Source: CAZNUP01 sp964609775
GTDB lineage: Bacteria; Patescibacteriota; Microgenomatia; JAMCZE01
Length of the DNA stretch: 6,419 nt
NCBI GenBank assembly: GCA_964609775.1
Contig: CAZSSJ010000034.1
Location: 1 to 6,419, forward strand
Reading direction: 5' to 3'
The position numbers and the translations under genes were made by a program. The notes below the pieces were generated by a model. That model did not search any database, was not told the DNA's origin, and worked only from the letters and a program-made list of their open reading frames with translations. Shown here one piece after another: positions 1-4,002 of the stretch; within the stretch, counting starts at the first letter, position 1, and every line of letters starts with the position of its first letter.

Positions 1-6
1 GTTCTT

Positions 7-771
7 TTAGTGGGAGAAACCCAAAAAATTCATGGACTTACCGCGTAAGTCCTGAATTAATATCACCAGTCCGGTTATGGCCATAGTTATGTCTGCGGTC
101 CCGAGAAGGATTTGCGCAGGAAACGTGGCAACAAACATAACTGGAAGAATAAACATAAAAGACAGTTTTGTAAACCCTTCGAAGATGTGGGTTGGAAGTC
201 GGCCAACATTTAGGATGTTAGCATAAAGATCTTCTAGATTGAAAATATCGATAAACCAAATACTGGTAACGGCGGCGGTGAAGAAGATGTTATAAAATAT
301 TCCCAACCCAATTAAAAGGAATAAAATAAATTGAATCCACGATAGAAATGAGATTTTTAGTCCCATGGAGTCTATCAGACCAAACATTATTAACACAAGA
401 ATGCATGCTCTTGGAAAATTGTCTAAACTAAATTGATTAGTGGACAGAAGAAACCGATTACCAATTGGTTTTAGAAGATAGAAGTCTAATGTGCCTTTAC
501 GAACCAGTTTCGTAATATTAATCGCACTCGGAAGAAAAAACATCCACATTATGCTGGAAAATATTCCAAAGACCGTCGCAATGAGAAGCATTTGGTTTTT
601 GGTCCACCCGGCAATTGAATTTACATGGCCGAAGATGAACTCGATTGAAATTAATGTCAGCATTATCCATAATATGCTAGTGATCGACCACATAATAAAG
701 CTGAAGCGATATTCCAAATGGCTCATGAGGCTGTTTCTTAAAAGGAGAGCAATAATTTTCAGGTGTTTCAT
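7..771 (-). CDS. ABC-2 type transporter permease, COG3694-like (second subunit of a heteromeric pair)
   Basis: A 254-residue integral membrane protein with about six hydrophobic segments and no ATPase motifs. The N-terminus (a short basic stretch, then LLLRNSLMSHLEYRFSF) and the central segment (RKGTLDFYLLKPIGNRFLLS, about residues 91-110) fit the ABC-2 permease family in which two related permeases pair with one ATPase to export a substrate not identifiable here. The KGTLDFYLLKP-type motif is the most diagnostic part. The ATG lies one base after the stop of the preceding permease gene, and a weak SD-like AGGA sits inside that gene's end, so the two are very probably cotranscribed and translationally coupled. 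The C-terminus is odd: after FPAQILLGT the last predicted helix is short and the end (NFLGFSH) only loosely resembles the usual family ending. A small deletion is possible. The family call is firm, the substrate unknown. Confidence 0.82.
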   Translation of the reverse strand: MKHLKIIALLLRNSLMSHLEYRFSFIMWSITSILWIMLTLISIEFIFGHVNSIAGWTKNQMLLIATVFGIFSSIMWMFFLPSAINITKLVRKGTLDFYLLKPIGNRFLLSTNQFSLDNFPRACILVLIMFGLIDSMGLKISFLSWIQFILFLLIGLGIFYNIFFTAAVTSIWFIDIFNLEDLYANILNVGRLPTHIFEGFTKLSFMFILPVMFVATFPAQILLGTADITMAITGLVILIQDLRGKSMNFLGFSH

Positions 772-772
772 G

Positions 773-1534
773 TTATTGTCCTACAGAAACATAAGTCCGT
801 ATACCGAACTTCCATAGGAGTTTATAAATTAAAACTAAGAACAAAGCCCAAAGTATTTGCACGAATATTCCTGTCATTATTTCTGAACTTGATAGTTTAT
901 TGAAGATTATCTCGACAGGAAAAGAATACATGTAGCGAAACGGAAGAAGATGAACAATCGGTTGAAAATTTTCCGGGATAAAAGCGATCGGGATCACAGA
1001 ACCTCCCAAAATAGACATCCCTAGCCAACGGAGTGAATTTAAGGGAGATACTTCCGTTGTCCAAAAGGCGATTAAGGCGAGATTGAAGCTGAAGAAAAAT
1101 TGAATTGTCATGGCGAGAAGGGCCGAAAGGAGAAAGAACGGCGGACTGACGGATCCAATCGGCAGTTCGAAGTTCTGACGGAGAAACAACAACGCTATCA
1201 GAAACACAGAAAGATTAAAGATTATTGCTCCGGACTTCCAGGAAAGCTCCCAAAATAGACGTTCAAAGATGTAGGAAATTGGTTTTAGGAGAGCCTGGCT
1301 GGCAATTGTCCCGTCTTTGATGTTTTCTTTTACCCCAATGAAAGGATTCCAATTTAGAAGGCCACCCAAGATGGTCCCCAGTAATGAATAAGTTATTAAT
1401 TGATTCCTTGAATATGTGGCAATTAAAGAGTTGGCATCTGCTGCTAGCCATATGGCAACAATTTCAATCACAGATAGAACACTGCAAATTGACCAGACAA
1501 GAAGCGGACCACGGTAGGCAGACATTCGGGACAA
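773..1534 (-). CDS. ABC-2 type transporter permease, COG4587-like (first subunit of a heteromeric pair)
   Basis: A polytopic membrane protein of about 253 residues. Supporting segments are SAYRGPLLVW near the N-terminus, KENIKDGTIASQALLKPISY (about 90-109), the late LLPFRYMYSFPVEI segment (about 198-211), and the C-terminal WKFGIRTYVSVGQ, close to the usual W-K-x-G-x-x-x-Y-x-x-x-G ending of this family. It should form the membrane channel with the following permease, driven by an ATPase not seen in the window. The listed start is a TTG at 1534; an ATG at 1525 is the alternative. Neither has an SD. The frame stays open upstream to a TAA at 1577-1579, and that stretch reads KYWVLYKAGLSR, which resembles the usual family N-terminus. 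The real protein probably begins near 1567, where only an ATA codon is available. The boundary is therefore uncertain although the family is clear. Confidence 0.82.
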   Translation of the reverse strand: MSRMSAYRGPLLVWSICSVLSVIEIVAIWLAADANSLIATYSRNQLITYSLLGTILGGLLNWNPFIGVKENIKDGTIASQALLKPISYIFERLFWELSWKSGAIIFNLSVFLIALLFLRQNFELPIGSVSPPFFLLSALLAMTIQFFFSFNLALIAFWTTEVSPLNSLRWLGMSILGGSVIPIAFIPENFQPIVHLLPFRYMYSFPVEIIFNKLSSSEIMTGIFVQILWALFLVLIYKLLWKFGIRTYVSVGQ

Positions 1535-1615
1535 GCCGGCTTTGTATAAGACCCAATATTTACGTATGGGGTTATTTTAAGCGAAATTGGGAATGGATGA
1601 CAGACTTGAGGGACT

Positions 1616-1750
1616 TTAGGAGCGTTTGGAGGAACGGAGGCGCTTGTCGACGTCGCCTTTGAAGAAAGCGATGTAGCCAAGGAGCAGTATAATCAGCATT
1701 ATTCCAAACATTATACCTGCCTGAATATTAAGTTGATATAAATCAATCAT
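1616..1750 (-). CDS. 44-residue single-span membrane protein, unknown function
   Basis: A small frame beginning MIDLYQLNIQAGIMFGIM, continuing with the hydrophobic run LIILLLGYIAFF and ending in a basic tail (KGDVDKRLRSSKRS) before TAA. The pattern is one transmembrane helix with a positively charged, probably cytoplasmic C-terminus. Its ATG overlaps the TGA of the preceding 75-codon gene as ATGA (1747-1750), a classical translational-coupling arrangement and the main reason to take such a short frame as real. The two genes probably act together, and they precede the two permeases on the same strand, so they may belong to the same transcript. I do not recognise a family. It could be a small accessory subunit of the transporter or an unrelated membrane peptide. 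Confidence 0.6.
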   Translation of the reverse strand: MIDLYQLNIQAGIMFGIMLIILLLGYIAFFKGDVDKRLRSSKRS

Positions 1751-1974
1751 TGGTCTACATTTAATTTCTTTGCTAAGTTCTTAAAACTCAAAGCAAAGAC
1801 TAGAGACACTGTACCAAAGAAGATATTTATTGTCAATGCGAAAAGGGTTTGTTCAATTGGCTTATTCTGAAAGTAGTTGGAGATAATAAAGACAGCGCCA
1901 TACCAACCTGATCCCAAATTTACTAAAACCTGGTAGATTAACTCAAAAATGTCAGCATTGAGTTTTGGCCTCAC
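1747..1974 (-). CDS. 75-residue two-span membrane protein, unknown function
   Basis: Starts with GTG at 1974. About residues 10-30 are amphipathic to hydrophobic (IFELIYQVLVNLGSGWYGAV), followed by a first hydrophobic span ending near ISNYF, a short polar loop (QNKPIEQ), a clear second span (LFALTINIFFGTVSLVFALS) and a lysine-rich tail (FKNLAKKLNVDQ). No catalytic or binding motif is visible and I do not recognise the family. There is no SD. Instead an extended -10 sequence (TGA-TACACT) ends six bases before the GTG, suggesting a leaderless transcript. The stop overlaps the start of the 44-codon gene, so the two form a coupled pair leading into the permease genes. The gene is likely real from its composition and coupling; the exact start is less sure. 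Confidence 0.6.
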   Translation of the reverse strand: MRPKLNADIFELIYQVLVNLGSGWYGAVFIISNYFQNKPIEQTLFALTINIFFGTVSLVFALSFKNLAKKLNVDQ

Positions 1975-1980
1975 AAGTTT

Positions 1981-1989
1981 AGTGTATCA
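1981..1989 (-). promoter_or_regulatory. Extended -10 promoter for the small membrane-protein operon, apparently leaderless
   Basis: On the minus strand TGA-TACACT (TGn plus a -10 hexamer, 4/6 to TATAAT) is followed by AAACTT and then the GTG start at 1974. This places the expected transcription start at or next to the start codon. No good -35 is seen 17 bp upstream, which is compatible with an extended -10 promoter. Confidence 0.4.
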
Positions 1990-1997
1990 CTAACGTT

Positions 1998-2138
1998 CTA
2001 GTAGCGCTGGCCGCGGGGCTTGGGGACGAAACTTCGGATATTGGGCATGTCAGTCGGCGCGTTGTGGAAGGTATAGAGAATTTTGTCGATGTAGTTGCCC
2101 AGGTCTGAGTGATCAGATGCTATCAGATTTAGACGCAC
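1998..2138 (-). CDS. Orphan 46-codon reading frame, possibly a gene remnant
   Basis: A minus-strand frame with GTG at 2138 and TAG at 1998. It reads as plausible protein: LIASDHSDLGNYIDKILYT in the first half and NIRSFVPKPRGQRY at the end. It is GC-richer than the adjacent membrane-protein genes. There is no SD, the GTG falls inside a small hairpin (2135-2149), and the frame stays open upstream to a TAG near 2180 without an ATG. It may be a small soluble protein, or the C-terminal tail of a longer gene whose upstream part was lost. I do not recognise the family. Support is composition and protein-like sequence only. Confidence 0.3.
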   Translation of the reverse strand: MRLNLIASDHSDLGNYIDKILYTFHNAPTDMPNIRSFVPKPRGQRY

Positions 2139-2180
2139 GTTTCGCGTGCTAGTAAATTCGCTGTGCTCATTTATCTGATC
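2111..2180. repeat. Cluster of ATCAGAT repeats, direct and inverted
   Basis: GATCAGAT at 2111-2118 and ATCTGATC at 2173-2180 are perfect 8-bp inverted copies. A second direct copy, ATCAGAT, sits at 2122-2128. Between them, GCACG-TTTCG-CGTGC (2135-2149) is a 5-bp hairpin with a 5-nt loop. The cluster occupies the divergent control region between the minus-strand operon and the DHH gene. It could be operator half-sites or incidental. Confidence 0.35.
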
Positions 2181-2195
2181 CTATTGTACAATAGG
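2180..2195. promoter_or_regulatory. Perfect 16-bp palindrome over the DHH-gene promoter, candidate operator
   Basis: CCTATTGTACAATAGG is a perfect palindrome with no spacer. Its right half contains TACAAT (2187-2192), a good -10 hexamer, seven bases before the ATG at 2200. Transcription would then begin at or near the A of the start codon, giving a leaderless mRNA. A dimeric regulator bound to the palindrome would block this promoter. The -35 region is weak. The GGGG before the ATG is too close to act as a normal SD. Confidence 0.5.
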
Positions 2196-2199
2196 GGTC

Positions 2200-3219
2200 A
2201 TGACAGACAAAGTCAAGCAAATGGCGCCGGTGATTTGGGAGGAAATCCAAAAAGCTAATAACATTTTACTGCATTGTCACCCCAATCCGGACGCAGACAG
2301 CATTGGTAGCGTTCTGGCAATGATGCATTTTCTCAAATCGCTTGGCAAAAATGTAACGGCGATTATTGGAGACTCAGAAAAACCAACAAATTTAGACTTT
2401 CTACCTGGTTTTGACCAAATTGAACCAAAAAATTATTTCCAAATAGATAATTCCAAATTTGATCTCTTTTTAATCCTGGATAGCAGCAGTCTTGACCAGA
2501 TCTCAAAAAAGAGTGAGATGATATTTCCCCAGAAATTACGGACGGTTGTAGTTGACCACCACTCCAGCAATAGAGAATTCGGCCAGGTCAACTTGGTGGA
2601 CACTTCATACGGTTCATTGGCGGAGATGATCTACGATTTATTCAAACTTTGGCATGTTCAAATATCTCCACAAATGGCTATCTGCCTGTTCCTGGGAATT
2701 TATACCGACACGGGATTTAGATATCCCCGTACCACTTCAGATACATTTGCCGCCGCCAGCGAATTGGCAAAAATCTATCCAGACTTTCCGGAAGCGATAT
2801 TTAAACTGGAAAATTCCGAAGAGCCGGAACGAATAAAATTTATAGGCTTGGCTTTGTCCTCTGTGGAAACGTATTTTAACAACAACGTGGCTATAGCAGC
2901 TGTCAGTTTTGATCAGATGGAAAAATTGGGGATCAAGGCCAGGCACACTGAAAAGACAGATATTCCTAATTATTTAAAATCGGTAAAAGGGTGGAACATT
3001 GGAATTAAAATGAATGAGGTGGAAGTGGGGAAAGTTAGTGTCAGTTTCCGGACCAGGGATGCGAGCCGGTGGGATGTGGCGAAAATTGCCACCGCTACGG
3101 GTTCGGGTGGCGGACATCCGGCTGCAGCCGGGGCGACAATTAAAAAGCCGCTGGCAGAAGCAAAAACTTTTCTATTGGAGACCATTGAAAAGGTCTATCC
3201 GGAACTGGGAACTCCCTAA
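2200..3219 (+). CDS. nrnA: DHH/DHHA1 phosphoesterase, NrnA-like oligoribonuclease / pAp phosphatase
   Basis: A 339-residue soluble protein, the usual length for NrnA-type enzymes. The DHH catalytic domain shows the metal-binding motifs in order: HPNPDAD (His27, Asp31, Asp33) followed by SIGS, Asp94 in LILDSS, the namesake DHH at 119-121 in VVVDHHSS, and Asp170 in GIYTDTGFRYPR. The C-terminal DHHA1 domain has the substrate-binding GGGH at 303-306, followed by PAAAGATI. Family members use two Mn ions to degrade short RNA oligonucleotides and to dephosphorylate pAp; related enzymes act on cyclic-dinucleotide products such as pApA. All key residues are intact. The ATG at 2200 is favoured because the upstream -10 leaves no room for a longer N-terminus. 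The gene stands alone and ends at a hairpin terminator shared with the convergent HU gene. Domain identity is firm; the precise substrate is inferred. Confidence 0.93.
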   Translation: MTDKVKQMAPVIWEEIQKANNILLHCHPNPDADSIGSVLAMMHFLKSLGKNVTAIIGDSEKPTNLDFLPGFDQIEPKNYFQIDNSKFDLFLILDSSSLDQISKKSEMIFPQKLRTVVVDHHSSNREFGQVNLVDTSYGSLAEMIYDLFKLWHVQISPQMAICLFLGIYTDTGFRYPRTTSDTFAAASELAKIYPDFPEAIFKLENSEEPERIKFIGLALSSVETYFNNNVAIAAVSFDQMEKLGIKARHTEKTDIPNYLKSVKGWNIGIKMNEVEVGKVSVSFRTRDASRWDVAKIATATGSGGGHPAAAGATIKKPLAEAKTFLLETIEKVYPELGTP

Positions 3220-3248
3220 ACCACCAAACCCCGACGGGGTCGGGTGGT
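3220..3248. terminator. Hairpin terminator between the convergent DHH and HU genes, possibly bidirectional
   Basis: Outer stem ACCACC (3220-3225) pairs with GGTGGT (3243-3248). A 2x2 internal loop follows, then inner stem ACCCC (3228-3232) pairs with GGGGT (3236-3240) around a GAC loop. It begins right after the DHH stop codon. U-tracts are poor on both strands (GATTGTTT on plus, TTTAGGG on minus), so efficiency is uncertain, but position and stem strength fit a shared terminator. Confidence 0.7.
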
Positions 3249-3259
3249 GATTGTTTGGG

Positions 3260-3278
3260 TGCCGAAACGGGTTCAGCA
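3260..3278. repeat. Intergenic hairpin motif, possible copy of a dispersed repeat
   Basis: On the minus strand TGCTGAA (arm), CCCGT (loop), TTCGGCA (arm): 7 bp with one G-U pair, preceded by GTCA. It lies between the HU stop and the shared terminator. It resembles a TGCTGAA...TTTCAGCA-type hairpin repeat found scattered between genes in various bacteria. That likeness is from memory and untested. It could also aid HU transcript termination. Confidence 0.35.
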
Positions 3279-3287
3279 TGACAACAA

Positions 3288-3560
3288 CTATCGGATCGCC
3301 TTTTTGAGAGCTTTGCCGGCGGTGAAGCCGGGGGTTTTGCGAGCGGAAATTTGAATGCTCGCGCCGGTTTGAGGATTTCTCCCTGTCCTGGCTGCCCGGC
3401 TTCTGACGGAGAAAGTCCCAAATCCGGTGATGACCACTTTTTCGCCTCTTTTCAGCGCGTCACGAACGGAGTCCAGAATCGCCTGGACGGATTCGCGGGC
3501 GGCCTTGTTAGTCAGAGAGGCTTTTTTGGCAACAACATCAACTAGATCTGCTTTGGTCAT
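3288..3560 (-). CDS. hup: HU-family DNA-binding protein
   Basis: Exactly 90 residues, the standard length of HU. It starts MTKADLVDVVAKKA, has the family core VVITGFGTF (GFGTF at 46-50), and carries the DNA-binding arm GRNPQTG (60-66), whose Pro63 is the residue that intercalates into DNA in HU/IHF. It ends in the usual ARKTPGFTAGKALKKAI helix. HU acts as a dimer that bends and compacts DNA and supports replication, repair and transcription. The homodimeric form is inferred because only one gene is visible. This is the only gene here with a textbook ribosome binding site, AGGAGGTGA, at good spacing from the ATG. A leader of roughly 160 nt precedes it, with a promoter at 3730-3758. Confidence 0.95.
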   Translation of the reverse strand: MTKADLVDVVAKKASLTNKAARESVQAILDSVRDALKRGEKVVITGFGTFSVRSRAARTGRNPQTGASIQISARKTPGFTAGKALKKAIR

Positions 3561-3566
3561 TTATAA

Positions 3567-3575
3567 TCACCTCCT
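3567..3575 (-). promoter_or_regulatory. Strong Shine-Dalgarno of the HU gene
   Basis: AGGAGGTGA on the minus strand, six bases before the ATG at 3560 and nearly a full anti-SD complement. It contrasts with the other genes here, which have weak or no SD. It fixes the HU start and shows the organism does use SD-dependent initiation. Confidence 0.85.
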
Positions 3576-3729
3576 CTTTTGGTCGGATTTATGTTAGTTA
3601 ATGACTTTTGGACAACAATATTGGTAAATCAACCAATCTTGTTTGAACCTTACTGACGCTCTGGGGTCACTGAGGTGTTCCCGAAGTATTATTAGGACAG
3701 GCATTTCTGTTTGGATTATTATAGAGATC

Positions 3730-3758
3730 AATTTAACAACCGACAAAGGCTTTGTCAA
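3730..3758 (-). promoter_or_regulatory. Sigma-70-type promoter for HU with a palindrome in its spacer
   Basis: On the minus strand TTGACA (3753-3758, consensus), a 17-bp spacer, then TAAATT (3730-3735, 4/6). The predicted start is near 3723, leaving about 160 nt of leader. The spacer and the edge of the -35 contain a perfect 7+1+7 palindrome, GACAAAG-G-CTTTGTC (3742-3756). An 8-bp inverted repeat, ATAGAGAT (3721-3728) and ATCTCTAT (3768-3775), flanks the whole promoter. A second TTGACA on the same strand (3782-3787) lacks a convincing -10. Confidence 0.6.
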
Positions 3759-3818
3759 TAGATCACAATCTCTATTAAAAGTGTCAAATTAACAGTCTAA
3801 ACTTTTAACAAAAGCTGC

Positions 3819-3847
3819 TTGACATCTGGCACTCGTAGTGTTAGAGT
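3819..3847 (+). promoter_or_regulatory. Sigma-70-type promoter overlapped by the CIRCE operator
   Basis: TTGACA at 3819-3824 (consensus), a 17-bp spacer, then TAGAGT at 3842-3847 (4/6). The predicted start is near 3854, so the transcript would run about 150 nt before the M23 peptidase start at 4003. The only sizeable plus-strand gene downstream is that peptidase. Confidence 0.65.
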
Positions 3848-3852
3848 GATAA
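3826..3852. promoter_or_regulatory. CIRCE element, HrcA heat-shock operator
   Basis: Left half CTGGCACTC (3826-3834), a 9-base spacer, right half GAGTGATAA (3844-3852). Against the CIRCE consensus TTAGCACTC-N9-GAGTGCTAA this is 15 of 18 positions, with the exact 9-base spacing and the intact CACTC/GAGTG core. It sits between the -35 and -10 and over the -10, the usual place for HrcA to repress. CIRCE normally controls groES-groEL or hrcA-grpE-dnaK. Here the next plus-strand gene is an M23 peptidase, and groEL is on the opposite strand. Confidence 0.75.
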
Positions 3853-3936
3853 CGTCTCCGAGCGGAGCCGATTGGGGACAAAGCAGATTTCCTATCGCTT
3901 CGCTCCGGATGGCAGTTTTTGGCAAAAGGCGTTTTT
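3853..3936 (+). other. Structured leader region with no gene
   Basis: No convincing reading frame lies here. CGGAGCCGAT (3863-3872) can pair with ATCG (3894-3897) plus GCTCCG (3902-3907), leaving a 4-nt CTTC bulge. Alternatively CTCC (3856-3859) can pair with the nearby GGAG (3864-3867), so the two folds exclude each other. A seven-T run follows at 3932-3938. The region could be a regulatory leader of the CIRCE-controlled transcript. Confidence 0.35.
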
Positions 3937-3965
3937 TTGACTTTAGCCCTGTAGTACGGTATAAT
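3937..3965 (+). promoter_or_regulatory. Near-consensus promoter immediately upstream of the M23 peptidase gene
   Basis: TTGACT (3937-3942, 5/6), a 17-bp spacer, TATAAT (3960-3965, 6/6). The predicted start is near 3972, giving a leader of about 30 nt before the ATG at 4003. With the CIRCE promoter upstream, the gene would have one heat-shock-controlled and one apparently constitutive promoter. Confidence 0.75.
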
Positions 3966-3969
3966 CAAG

Positions 3970-4001
3970 AAAGTTCTCGCAAAATATGGGAGAACTTTTT
4001 T
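3970..4001 (+). terminator. Perfect 9-bp hairpin plus T-run over the M23 gene's ribosome binding region (attenuator or SD-sequestering hairpin)
   Basis: AAAGTTCTC (3970-3978) pairs perfectly with GAGAACTTT (3990-3998) around an 11-nt loop, and the T-run extends to 4001. That is the form of an intrinsic terminator, yet it ends one base before the ATG at 4003 and begins at the predicted start of the nearest promoter. The only SD-like sequence, GGGAG (3988-3992), lies across the loop edge and the 3' arm, so folding would partly hide it. Either premature termination or translational control would fit. Confidence 0.55.
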
Positions 4002-4002
4002 G

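Noticed and set aside
491..817. A 108-codon plus-strand frame opposite the COG3694-like permease
   Set aside because: Antisense to a recognised membrane gene. Its hydrophobicity mirrors the opposite strand, and no promoter or SD is seen.
1468..1680. A 70-codon minus-strand frame bridging the small membrane gene and the permease
   Set aside because: It runs out of frame through the end of the 44-codon gene and the start of the permease, has low-complexity Ser/Pro content and no SD.
3911..3938. An intrinsic terminator ending in the seven-T run before the second promoter
   Set aside because: No adequate stem precedes the T-run; only a 4-bp T/A pairing is possible. The last Ts are part of the -35 element.
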